Assembly (NCBI GenBank): GCA_903921135.1
Contig: CAIXOY010000619.1
Location: forward strand, 1-6,186
Reading direction: 5' to 3'
DNA length: 6,186 nucleotides
Source of the DNA: an uncultured Gammaproteobacteria bacterium
GTDB taxonomy: Bacteria; Pseudomonadota; Gammaproteobacteria; Pseudomonadales; UBA5518
Position numbers and translations under genes: made by a program. Shown here piece after piece: positions 1 to 6,186 of this stretch. How positions within the stretch are numbered: position 1 is the first letter of the stretch; the number at the start of each line of letters is the position of its first letter. Below the pieces are notes generated by a model that saw only the letters and a program-made list of their open reading frames with translations, made no database searches and was not told the DNA's origin.

Positions 1-2356
1 CCACACGTGCACGCTCACGGGCATCCTGCAGTTCCTCGCGGCGCTGGGTGTCCTGGTGCATGGCATCGAGGGCTGTCTCCAGGATGCCCCGGGCTTCCTG
101 CAGGGAGCTTCGTTGTGACTCGTGCCGTTCGCGGTATTGCTGTTGCTCGTCACGGTTGCGCGAGGCGCGCAGCTCCATCTGCTCGAGCCGCACCGTGCAG
201 GCGCTCAGCGCCGAGCGGGCCTCGGTGTAACGGGCAGCCGCGGCGCGCTGCTCCTGCTGCAAGACGACCAGCCCTTCCTCGGCAGCGCGCAGGGATTCGC
301 GCGCCTCTTCCAGCGCTCCGAGCAGGCCGGATTCGCGCTCGCGAAGCGTGTCGATGGACGTACCGAGCTCGGTGAGTTCGGCAGCTCGCCGAATCACACC
401 GGCACGCGGATCGGCATCGCGCGCCACCCGCAGCCAGTCCCGGCCCAACCAGATTCCGTCGGGCGTGATGACCGACTCGCCGGCGCCGAGCCCGGCTCGC
501 AGGGCGAGGGCCTCGTCCAGGGTGCTGGCGGCGAGCACGCCCCCAAGCAAGCCGCCCAGATCGAAATCCGCACGCACTTTGGCGAGCAGACTGCCGGGAC
601 GGGTCACGGCACCCTGCGCGGACAAGGGAGAGAACAGCCCAAGCGTGCCCTCGCCGAAAAGCGCAAGTGAGGGCGCGAGAGCGGCGATGTCCGGGACGCA
701 GATCGCCTCCAGGTGGCGCCCGAGGACGGTTTCCACCGCCGCGTCCCAGCCTGCATCCACTGTGACACGCTCTGCCAGACGGCTCGCAGAAGACAGCGCC
801 TGCGCGGCGATCCAGCCGCTCACCTTCTCATCGCCCTGCCCCAACGCGGCCTGCTGCAGCGCACCCAGCGAGGCGAAGCGGCCACGCTGCTCGCGCAATT
901 CGCCACGCAATTCATCGAGATCGCCGCCCCGGGTGTTGATGTCACGGCGCCCTGCTTCGATCCGCGCCCGCGCCTCCTCGGCGCGCTCCTGCCAGCTCCG
1001 GTTGATATCTTCGAGCTCCAGCACCCGCGCCTCGCCGGCTTCGCGCTCCGCCTCAGCAGTCGAGGTATCGAGATCTCGGAGCTCCCTCGCCAGCTGCTCG
1101 ATGCGCTGAGCGGACTGCGCCATTGATTCCTCGAGCTGCCGGATCCGGGACTGCTGCACACCCACCTGCTGTCGCGGCGCTTCGGCCGACATATTGAAGG
1201 CATCCCACTCGGACTGCAGGCGCTGCATGGTCTGCTCTGCTGCCTGCAGCGCAGACTGCACTTCCTCGTCCTGTGCCTCTGCGGCCTCAAATGCAGGCAC
1301 CACCTGCTCGTGCTCTGCCTGCTGGCGCCCCAGCAGGGCCTCGTCGCTGCGCAGGTGTTCCTCTGCTTCGCGGTGGCTGCGGCGGGTCTGTTCCAGATCG
1401 AGTTCGAACTGCCGAGCGCGCTCCGTCTGCATCTGCACGGACTGCTCGGTCCGGGCGATCTCCGCACCCACCGCGTAATAGCGCTCCTGGATCGCCGACT
1501 GTATGGCGGCAAGCTCCTGGTAGCGCTCGCGGGATTTCTCGATGGAGGTCTCGACGTGGGTGTGCCGTGCGTTCACCTCGGCGAGTGCGACCTCCCGGTC
1601 GAGGATGGACACACCGAGCCGCTGGGATTCAGCGTCCAGCGTCTTCCATCCAAGCGCGAGCAACTGGGAGCGCAGGAGACGCTCCTCGGCCTTAAGTTCG
1701 CCGTAGCGCTCGGCCGCGCTTGCCTGCCGCTTGAGGTGCTGGAGCTGGCGCTCGAGCTCCTCGCGCAGATCGGTGAGACGTTCGAGGTTCTCGCGCGTTC
1801 GGCGGATGCGGTTCTCGGTGTCGCGGCGCCGATCCTTGTAACGCGAGATGCCTGCGGCTTCCTCGATGTAGACGCGGAGATCCTCGGGTTTCGCCTCGAT
1901 CAGGCGGGAAATCATCCCCTGCTCGATGATCGCGTAACTGCGCGGGCCGAGCCCCGTACCGAGGAAGATGTCCGTGATGTCACGCCGACGGCAACGCGCA
2001 CCGTTCAGGTAGTAGTTCGAGACGCCGTCGCGGCTCACGGTACGGCGGATACCGATCTCGGCGTAGCTCGCGTATTCGCCGCCCAGCGTCCCGTCGGTGT
2101 TGTCGAAAACGAGTTCTATGGAGGCCTGCCCGAGCGGCTTGCGGCCGGTGGAACCGTTGAAGATGACGTCGGCCATCGATTCGCCACGCAGGTGCTTGGC
2201 GGAGCCCTCCCCGAGAACCCAGCGCACGGCATCGATGATGTTCGATTTGCCGCAACCGTTGGGGCCGACAATCGAGCAGAGGTTGCTCGGCAGCTTGACC
2301 GTCGTCGGATCGACGAAGGTCTTGAAGCCGGCCAGCTTTATGGTTTTCAGTCGCAT
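1..2356 (-). CDS. smc: Chromosome segregation protein SMC, N-terminal two thirds (runs off left edge)
   Basis: SMC is the ATPase of the bacterial condensin Smc-ScpAB, which compacts and separates replicated chromosomes. I translated about 785 uninterrupted codons; the family is usually about 1165 residues, so the second coiled-coil half and the C-terminal ATPase lobe (signature motif, Walker B) lie beyond the left edge. The start MRLKTIKLAGFKTFVDP is the family's typical N-terminus. Walker A GPNGCGKS is at residues 31-38, followed by DAVRWVLGEG. The Q-loop region reads YAIIEQGMIS, then EEAAGISRYKDRR leads into the coiled coil. Residues about 165-490 are Glu/Arg/Gln/Ala-rich coiled coil. A globular hinge spans about 505-660 (DEKVSGW, then PDGIWLGRDWLRV, then AGVIRR), after which coiled coil resumes. 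The hinge lacks the GG..TGG signature of Bacillus-type SMC, as is usual in gammaproteobacteria. A weak GGA lies about 7 bases before the ATG. The gene follows the HD-GYP gene by 115 bases. Identification is essentially certain. Confidence 0.97.
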   Translation of the reverse strand, partial: MRLKTIKLAGFKTFVDPTTVKLPSNLCSIVGPNGCGKSNIIDAVRWVLGEGSAKHLRGESMADVIFNGSTGRKPLGQASIELVFDNTDGTLGGEYASYAEIGIRRTVSRDGVSNYYLNGARCRRRDITDIFLGTGLGPRSYAIIEQGMISRLIEAKPEDLRVYIEEAAGISRYKDRRRDTENRIRRTRENLERLTDLREELERQLQHLKRQASAAERYGELKAEERLLRSQLLALGWKTLDAESQRLGVSILDREVALAEVNARHTHVETSIEKSRERYQELAAIQSAIQERYYAVGAEIARTEQSVQMQTERARQFELDLEQTRRSHREAEEHLRSDEALLGRQQAEHEQVVPAFEAAEAQDEEVQSALQAAEQTMQRLQSEWDAFNMSAEAPRQQVGVQQSRIRQLEESMAQSAQRIEQLARELRDLDTSTAEAEREAGEARVLELEDINRSWQERAEEARARIEAGRRDINTRGGDLDELRGELREQRGRFASLGALQQAALGQGDEKVSGWIAAQALSSASRLAERVTVDAGWDAAVETVLGRHLEAICVPDIAALAPSLALFGEGTLGLFSPLSAQGAVTRPGSLLAKVRADFDLGGLLGGVLAASTLDEALALRAGLGAGESVITPDGIWLGRDWLRVARDADPRAGVIRRAAELTELGTSIDTLRERESGLLGALEEARESLRAAEEGLVVLQQEQRAAAARYTEARSALSACTVRLEQMELRASRNRDEQQQYRERHESQRSSLQEARGILETALDAMHQDTQRREELQDARERARV

Positions 2357-2471
2357 CGGGAGTCCGCCAGAAGGGGGCTGCCGGCCGCATCTGGCGCGCC
2401 GCCGACTGACCCGTAGTACGAACCCGGGAGTCTACCCGTTTCGCCCTGCCCGGGACACCCGCCCCGGGGCT
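2357..2471. other. GC-rich intergenic gap between the HD-GYP gene and smc
   Basis: These 115 bases hold no credible reading frame. They should contain the smc leader and perhaps its promoter. I found no convincing -35/-10 pair: TAGACT on the minus strand (about 2430-2435) resembles a -10 box but has no partner at a suitable distance. The half next to the HD-GYP stop is rich in CCCGGG palindromes. The octamer CGGGAGTC (plus strand) occurs twice, at 2357-2364 and 2425-2432; the first copy abuts the smc start codon and supplies its weak GGA. There is no T-tract after any hairpin on the minus strand, so an intrinsic terminator is not supported and readthrough into smc is possible. Confidence 0.5.
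2423..2470. repeat. Three CCCGGG palindromes clustered after the HD-GYP stop codon
   Basis: CCCGGG occurs at 2423-2428, 2449-2454 and 2463-2468. The last is the core of a perfect 10-base palindrome, GCCCCGGGGC (2461-2470), starting one base beyond the HD-GYP stop codon. Because the hexamer is self-complementary, any two copies can pair in the transcript, giving mutually exclusive GC-only stems. This could slow RNA decay or polymerase, or it may only reflect high GC content. No U-run follows, so it is not a standard terminator. Confidence 0.4.
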
Positions 2472-4091
2472 TCAGGCAAGGACGGCAGCTTCGTCCACCT
2501 CGTCGACCTGGGCATCGTCCAGGAACCGCTCCGCGTAGCGCAGGTAGACCTTGCTGCGCACGAAAATCTCGAAGAGATCCGGGTCGATGTGCCCGCCGCG
2601 GCGGAAATTGCCGAGGATGGACAGCGCCTGCGAGAGCTTCATGCCCTTTTTATAGGGGCGGTCGCAGGCGGTGAGGGCCTCGAAGATGTCGGCAATGCCC
2701 ATCATCCGGGCCTGCAGGGACATCTGCTCGCGGCTGAGCCCCTTGGGATAGCCCTTGCCGTCCATGCGCTCGTGGTGACCGCCCGCGTACTCGGGCACGT
2801 TCACCAGATGCTTGGGCCAGGGGAGACGCTCCAGCATCTTGATGGTCGCGACGATGTGGTAGTTGATGGTTTCGCGCTCCGCGGCAGTGAGGGTGCCCGC
2901 GCGGATGGTGAGATTCTCTATTTCGTCGGTGCTCAGGAAGTCCGCAATCACGCCGTCGGGATTGCGCCAGCGCTGACCGGTGCCAATATCCCGGACCCGC
3001 TGCTGGTCATCAGCTCTCATCGCTTCGCCGCCCACGTTGCTGTGACGCAGGAATTCCCGCTCGTCGTCGAGCCGCCGCAGCGTCTCCTGGCACTCGTGAT
3101 GGATGGCGGACTCGTCCTCGGCAACCTCGCCCCGGGCTATGGCGAGCTGGCGCCGCAGGGACGTGATCTCGGCGTCGCGTTTGAGCACCTCGAAGCGGGT
3201 GTCGACCAGGTGGATGCGGTCGAACAGGGTCTGCATCTTGGTGGCCTTGTCCACCACATGCACCGGTGTCGTGACCTTGCCGCAGTCGTGCAGCATGCCC
3301 GCGATCTTCAGCTCATAGCGGTCGCGCTCGCTCATGCGGAAGCCGCCAAGGGGGCCGTCGCAGGCCGCGTCCGCGGCCTCCGCGATCATCATCGTGAGTT
3401 CCGGAACGCGCTGGCAGTGGCCGCCGGTGTAGGGGGATTTTTCGTCGATCGCGAGGTTGATGAGGTTGATGAAAGACTCGAAAAGTTCCTCGAGTTGCCC
3501 GATCAGTTGCCGGTTGGTGAGTGCAATCGCGGCCTGCGAGGCAAGGGATTCCACGAGTCGCCGGTCCGCCTCCGAGAACGCACCAACGCCGCCTCGTCCG
3601 TCGCTTGCGTTGATCAGTTGCAGCACACCGATGATCTGGTCCTCGTGGTTCTTCATGGGGACCGTCAGGAATGAGCGCGAGCGGTATCCGGTGCCTTCGT
3701 CGAAGCGCCGCGTTCCCGAAAAATCGAAGCCGCGCTCGGTATAGGCGTCCTCGATGCTCACCGTGACGTCGCGGTTGACCGCGTAGGCGACCACGTTGCG
3801 TTCGTTGGGGCTGCCGTCGGGGTCCCGTAACGCGATGTCGGGGAAACTGATCTCCCTCCCGGTGGTGCCACCCATGGCAATGCCGAGGGAATCCGTTCGG
3901 ATGATTTCAAACCGGAGCGCGCACGCCTCGTCAACGACGCGATAGAGGGTGCCGCCGTCTGCACGCGTGATGGTCTTGGCCGCGACGAGGATCCGCTCAA
4001 GGAGAGGATTGATGTCGCGCTCGCGCGAGAGCGCGACGCCGACCTCGTTCAGTTGCTCGAGCCTGCGGAAAAGATCTTCTGTGGTGTCCAT
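2472..4091 (-). CDS. GAF domain plus HD-GYP phosphohydrolase, probable cyclic-di-GMP phosphodiesterase
   Basis: A 539-residue soluble protein with no signal peptide or membrane segment. Residues about 5-195 form a GAF sensor domain (GGTLYRV near 46; YRSRSFLTVPM and IIGVLQLIN in the second half). A linker helix (about 195-215) leads to an HD-GYP domain. Its metal-site residues are present: GGHCQRV (H225), HDCGK (H268, D269, K272), YHI (H412), HHERMDGKGYP (H439, H440, D444, GYP 447-449), IAD (D468) and DRPYKK (D477). HD-GYP proteins hydrolyse cyclic-di-GMP to pGpG or GMP; an intact site predicts activity, but the substrate is inferred. Unlike compact HD-GYP domains, about 110 mostly helical, charged residues (about 285-398) separate the HD motif from GTLTAAE. 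The start is supported by the GAF domain beginning immediately and by a GGAA 7 bases before the ATG. The GAF ligand cannot be told. It lies 72 bases after ccmI and 115 before smc. Confidence 0.93.
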   Translation of the reverse strand: MDTTEDLFRRLEQLNEVGVALSRERDINPLLERILVAAKTITRADGGTLYRVVDEACALRFEIIRTDSLGIAMGGTTGREISFPDIALRDPDGSPNERNVVAYAVNRDVTVSIEDAYTERGFDFSGTRRFDEGTGYRSRSFLTVPMKNHEDQIIGVLQLINASDGRGGVGAFSEADRRLVESLASQAAIALTNRQLIGQLEELFESFINLINLAIDEKSPYTGGHCQRVPELTMMIAEAADAACDGPLGGFRMSERDRYELKIAGMLHDCGKVTTPVHVVDKATKMQTLFDRIHLVDTRFEVLKRDAEITSLRRQLAIARGEVAEDESAIHHECQETLRRLDDEREFLRHSNVGGEAMRADDQQRVRDIGTGQRWRNPDGVIADFLSTDEIENLTIRAGTLTAAERETINYHIVATIKMLERLPWPKHLVNVPEYAGGHHERMDGKGYPKGLSREQMSLQARMMGIADIFEALTACDRPYKKGMKLSQALSILGNFRRGGHIDPDLFEIFVRSKVYLRYAERFLDDAQVDEVDEAAVLA

Positions 4092-4163
4092 TGCCCGATT
4101 CCAGCACCGTGATCGATCGGGTGAGCATAGGCGAGCGGGGGCTTCGGGAGAAAGACGCCGGGT
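4092..4163. other. Short intergenic gap between ccmI and the HD-GYP gene
   Basis: These 72 bases separate the end of the ccm operon from the HD-GYP gene. On the minus strand they contain the HD-GYP ribosome binding region (GGAA, 7-base spacer) and an inverted repeat described separately. A TATGCT (4124-4129, minus strand) could serve as a -10 element, but the bases about 17 upstream (TTCTCC) match the -35 consensus poorly. No hairpin with a U-run marks the end of the ccm transcript, so the HD-GYP gene may receive readthrough. Confidence 0.4.
4094..4121 (-). promoter_or_regulatory. Inverted repeat around the HD-GYP ribosome binding site
   Basis: On the minus strand CCCGAT (4121-4116) is matched by ATCGGG (4099-4094), a 6-base-pair stem with a 16-base loop. 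The 3' arm ends only two bases before the ATG, and the GGAA Shine-Dalgarno candidate overlaps the base of the loop and the 3' arm. Folding in the mRNA would therefore hinder initiation. The 5' arm also lies in an imperfect palindrome centred on GATCGATC (4111-4118), which could instead be a protein site. Stem length is modest and chance occurrence is plausible. Confidence 0.25.
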
Positions 4164-5432
4164 TCAGAGTTTCCGGTCTATGCGCACCGAAACCTGCTGC
4201 GGGCCCTGGCCCGTGACAACGGGCCCGGCATCGCCCTCGAAGTCGCCAGGCTGCGCGATGGGCCCTCCACCACGCGAGACACGTGCGACCACGTTTACCT
4301 CGGGGAATCCGGATAGCCGCAAACCGGGCGCCATGGCCATTGTGTCGTCGAGCACGACCGTCTTGGGCAACTCCGAAACCGGGAAGCGTGCCACGGCCAA
4401 GGGCATGGGAGGCCCGGAGAGCGCCCTGGCAAACACGAAGACCGTTGTATCAGGCCCGGCCTGCAACTCTGGCGAGAGTTCCACGCGCACCTCTAGCCTG
4501 GGCCCCTCAGCGGAGGCCGCTTTGCTCTCGCCCGCAGCGGGCTCAGGCACCGTCTGACCGTTGGCAGCAAGACGCGCACGCGCGGCGCTTACGCCGTCCC
4601 GGATCACGGATGCGTCGGGTGCATCCGGGGGAAGGTTCGCGAGGAGCTTCTCCCATGCCTCGACGGCCCCGGCGAAGTTGCCCGTCTGGAACCGGTCCAT
4701 CCCGAGCAGCCCGAGCAGAGTGACTTGCGCAGGGTCGATGGCCAGGGCACGGTCAATCACCTCCTGCACGGCCGGAGTGATTTTCCTGCCGCCTGCCAGA
4801 TACAGCGCCTGTGCGTACTGTGCGAGGATCGTGGCGTCCTCAGGGTAAAGCTCTGCGACTTCCGCATAGGTGGCCGCAGACTCGGGGAACCGCTGCTCAC
4901 CCGAATACACACGGGCCAGCAGGAAGCGGTAGGCACCATCCGGGTCGCGCCGGCGCGTCTCGGCCTCGAGCAGAGGCAGCACCTCTGCCATCACCGCGGC
5001 GCGCTGCGCCTCGTCTTGCACGTTTTCGAGTTGCCCGAGCAGCGCGTCGAGCCGCTCGGCGCCAGCAGCTCCGAGGAACGAATAGGCGATAGCGCCGAAC
5101 AGGGGGAGCATCACCGCCAGGGCAAGCAACACGCGCCGCCCGCCAGCGCGCGTGGCGAGGGTTGCGGCATCGTCGGAGTCGGCATCCTGCAAAAGGCGCC
5201 TGTCCATCTCGACGATCAGCGCGCGGTACTCGTCCTCCGGCAGAACACCGGCCGTATGCGCGGCATCGAGTTCTTCCCGCTCGGCCTTGTAGGCGCCAAG
5301 GTTCTGGGCGCGCCGGGCTTCTGCCTCATCCCTCGCCCCCGCATGCCTGTCGCGCCGAAGCACGGGCCATACGGCAAACACTGATGCGAGCAGCGCCAGA
5401 CACACTGCTATTGCCCAGAAACTAGGGGTCAT
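4164..5432 (-). CDS. ccmI: Cytochrome c biogenesis apocytochrome chaperone CcmI (CycH)
   Basis: CcmI is the membrane chaperone of System I cytochrome c maturation; it binds the apocytochrome C-terminus and delivers it to the CcmF/H heme ligation complex. The 422-residue protein shows the expected layout. There is a first membrane helix at about 4-25 followed by Arg-rich sequence, and a cytoplasmic loop with a leucine/charged helix including GVLPEDEYRAL (about 62-72). A second helix lies at about 101-120. A periplasmic TPR region follows at about 165-270 (repeats near DGAYRFLLARVYSGEQRF, DATILAQYAQALYLAGG and LLGLLGMDRFQTGNF). A Pro/Ala/Ser linker (about 295-310) precedes a C-terminal beta-rich domain (about 311-422) with the family-like PMPLAVARFPVSELP, LDDTMAMAPG and IAQPGDFEG. 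The ATG lies inside the last codons of ccmH (ATGA overlap), so the two are probably translationally coupled. Separate CcmH and CcmI is the arrangement of Pseudomonas and many other proteobacteria. The identity is secure. Confidence 0.95.
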   Translation of the reverse strand: MTPSFWAIAVCLALLASVFAVWPVLRRDRHAGARDEAEARRAQNLGAYKAEREELDAAHTAGVLPEDEYRALIVEMDRRLLQDADSDDAATLATRAGGRRVLLALAVMLPLFGAIAYSFLGAAGAERLDALLGQLENVQDEAQRAAVMAEVLPLLEAETRRRDPDGAYRFLLARVYSGEQRFPESAATYAEVAELYPEDATILAQYAQALYLAGGRKITPAVQEVIDRALAIDPAQVTLLGLLGMDRFQTGNFAGAVEAWEKLLANLPPDAPDASVIRDGVSAARARLAANGQTVPEPAAGESKAASAEGPRLEVRVELSPELQAGPDTTVFVFARALSGPPMPLAVARFPVSELPKTVVLDDTMAMAPGLRLSGFPEVNVVARVSRGGGPIAQPGDFEGDAGPVVTGQGPQQVSVRIDRKL

Positions 5433-5890
5433 CGAGGGGTCTCTTCACCTAGGATGCGTGCCAGACGGGCACGCTCGTCTTCGTCAAGCACAGGGGCGCT
5501 TGCCGCACGGACGCGAGCACGCCGCAACATCAGAACAGCCACGAGGGTCCCGGCGCCCAGCATCAGGAAGGGGCCGCCCCAGAGCAGCCAGGTACGCGGT
5601 TCCATGCGCGGCTTGTACAACACGTATTCGCCGTACCTGCTGACCATGAACTCCACGATTTCCTCGTCCGTGCGCCCTTCCCGCAACAGGCGGTACACCT
5701 GCTCCCGCAGATCGGCGGCGATGGGGGCGTTGGAGTCGGCGAGGTTCTGGTTCTGGCACTTGGGGCAACGCAACTCGGCAGTGAAATGCAGATAACGGGC
5801 TTTTTCGTCAGGGCTTGAGAACTCACGCGCCTCGATCCCCGCATGCACTAGCGGGCACCACAAAACGAGGGCAAGGAGAAACGCTCTCAT
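5429..5890 (-). CDS. ccmH: Cytochrome c maturation thiol oxidoreductase CcmH (CycL)
   Basis: CcmH is a membrane-anchored periplasmic thiol-disulfide protein that, with CcmG, reduces the CXXCH cysteines of apocytochrome c before heme attachment. The 153 residues begin with a signal peptide (about 1-17, likely cut after VHA). The redox motif RCPKCQNQNLADSNAP follows, with cysteines at 42 and 45 inside the LRCxxCQNQ hallmark. A three-helix domain continues through REQVYRLLREG, TDEEIVEFMVSRYGEYVLYKP (about 64-94). A single membrane helix (about 101-122) is followed by an Arg-rich cytoplasmic tail of about 30 residues. This is the short CcmH form without the CcmI half found fused in E. coli. Its ATG overlaps the ccmG stop by four bases (ATGA), and its own stop overlaps the ccmI start in the same way, so the three genes form one tightly packed transcript. 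Confidence 0.96.
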   Translation of the reverse strand: MRAFLLALVLWCPLVHAGIEAREFSSPDEKARYLHFTAELRCPKCQNQNLADSNAPIAADLREQVYRLLREGRTDEEIVEFMVSRYGEYVLYKPRMEPRTWLLWGGPFLMLGAGTLVAVLMLRRARVRAASAPVLDEDERARLARILGEETPR

Positions 5891-6186
5891 CGTCCGGCGC
5901 CTGCGCTATCAAGCTCTGCCAGAGCGGGCACGAACACCTTGCGCCAGACTCGCTCGTCCACCGGCCCCTGATGGCGCAGATGAACCACGCCCTCGCCGTC
6001 GATCAGGTAGGTCTCTGGTGCCCCCGTGACACCCAGATCGAGGCCAAGCCTGCCGTCCGGATCGAGGATGTTCGCCACATAGGGATTACCCTTGCTCTGA
6101 ATCCAGCGGCGCGCTGCCTCCGGGTTGTCCTTGTAGTTGAGCCCGAAAATCCGGACACCGCGCGCGGCAAGCTGATTCAGGTAGGC
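5887..6186 (-). CDS. ccmG: Periplasmic thioredoxin-like protein CcmG (DsbE), C-terminal part (start beyond right edge)
   Basis: CcmG is a membrane-tethered thioredoxin-fold reductant dedicated to cytochrome c maturation; it receives electrons from CcdA/DsbD and reduces CcmH or apocytochrome. The window holds the last 99 residues in an open frame that continues off the right edge. A GTG at 6078 is internal, since clear family sequence precedes it. Recognisable features are ARGVRIFGLNYKDNPEAARR, GNPYVANILDPDGRLGLDLG, and GVTGAPETYLIDGEGVV, which carries the cis-proline loop (TGAP) of the fold, then HQGPVDERVWRKV near the end. The usual length is about 175-185 residues, so the membrane anchor and the WCxxC active site lie outside the window and could not be checked. 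The gene overlaps ccmH by four bases. Confidence 0.95.
   Translation of the reverse strand, partial: AYLNQLAARGVRIFGLNYKDNPEAARRWIQSKGNPYVANILDPDGRLGLDLGVTGAPETYLIDGEGVVHLRHQGPVDERVWRKVFVPALAELDSAGAGR

Noticed and set aside
122..670. Plus-strand open frames over the smc hinge and coiled coil (also 348-1109 and 713-1126)
   Set aside because: Low-complexity Arg/Ser/Ala-rich shadows of smc; the minus-strand frame is uninterrupted throughout.
1310..2416. A 368-codon open frame on the plus strand, opposite smc
   Set aside because: It mirrors the SMC ATPase and coiled-coil coding sequence, matches no known family, and spans the smc start region without its own signals.
2423..2470. Intrinsic terminator after the HD-GYP gene
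   Set aside because: GC-rich stems are possible but no run of U follows on the minus-strand transcript.
2097..3674. A 525-codon open frame on the plus strand, opposite the HD-GYP gene
   Set aside because: It is fully antisense to a gene with clear GAF and HD-GYP motifs, its translation shows no recognisable domain, and long antisense frames are expected in high-GC DNA with G/C at third positions.
4124..4152. Sigma-70 promoter before the HD-GYP gene (TATGCT with TTCTCC)
   Set aside because: The -10 is partial and the -35 matches poorly; chance matches of this quality are common.
3949..5384. Plus-strand open frames opposite ccmI (about 3949-4557, 4283-4723, 4725-5384)
   Set aside because: All are antisense to a complete CcmI with membrane helices, TPRs and the conserved C-terminal domain; their products look like random high-GC translations.
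5840..5890. CcmH as a lipoprotein because of a cysteine at residue 12 in the signal peptide
   Set aside because: The residues before it (VLW) do not fit a lipobox, and CcmH is normally anchored by its later membrane helix, which is present.
5887..6078. A short 63-residue gene starting at a GTG at 6078
   Set aside because: Conserved CcmG sequence continues in frame to the right edge, so this GTG is an internal valine.
1..6186. Mobile elements, CRISPR arrays, tRNA or rRNA genes
   Set aside because: No terminal repeats, transposase motifs, regularly spaced repeats or cloverleaf-like sequence were seen; the window is almost entirely filled by five core genes.

Overview
The window is a stretch of core chromosome from a high-GC gammaproteobacterium. 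This rests on a classical SMC condensin whose hinge is of the gammaproteobacterial type (rather than the MukB of enterics), and on a System I cytochrome c maturation cluster in which CcmH and CcmI are separate proteins, as in Pseudomonas, rather than fused as in E. coli. A lineage of the Chromatiales/Ectothiorhodospiraceae or Xanthomonadales kind would fit, but the genus cannot be read from these bases.

All five genes lie on the minus strand and are transcribed from right to left. At the right edge is the C-terminal half of ccmG (dsbE), then ccmH and ccmI. These three are joined by two 4-base ATGA overlaps and form the distal end of a ccm operon; ccmA-F would be expected beyond the right edge. 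A 72-base gap separates ccmI from a gene for a soluble GAF plus HD-GYP protein, a probable cyclic-di-GMP phosphodiesterase. A 115-base GC-rich gap then separates that gene from smc, which runs off the left edge after about 785 codons (ATPase N-half, first coiled-coil arm, hinge, start of the returning arm).

CcmG, CcmH and CcmI work together in the periplasm: CcmG and CcmH keep the apocytochrome CXXCH cysteines reduced, and CcmI holds the apocytochrome C-terminus and hands it to the heme lyase. The HD-GYP protein and SMC are cytoplasmic and have no evident link with cytochrome assembly. They are only co-directional neighbours, possibly with some readthrough.

Coding density is very high. There are no RNA genes, mobile elements, CRISPR arrays, frameshifts or broken genes that I can support. 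The long plus-strand open frames are GC-rich shadows. The most notable items are modest: a roughly 110-residue helical insertion that splits the HD-GYP catalytic domain, and GC-rich inverted repeats in the two intergenic gaps.
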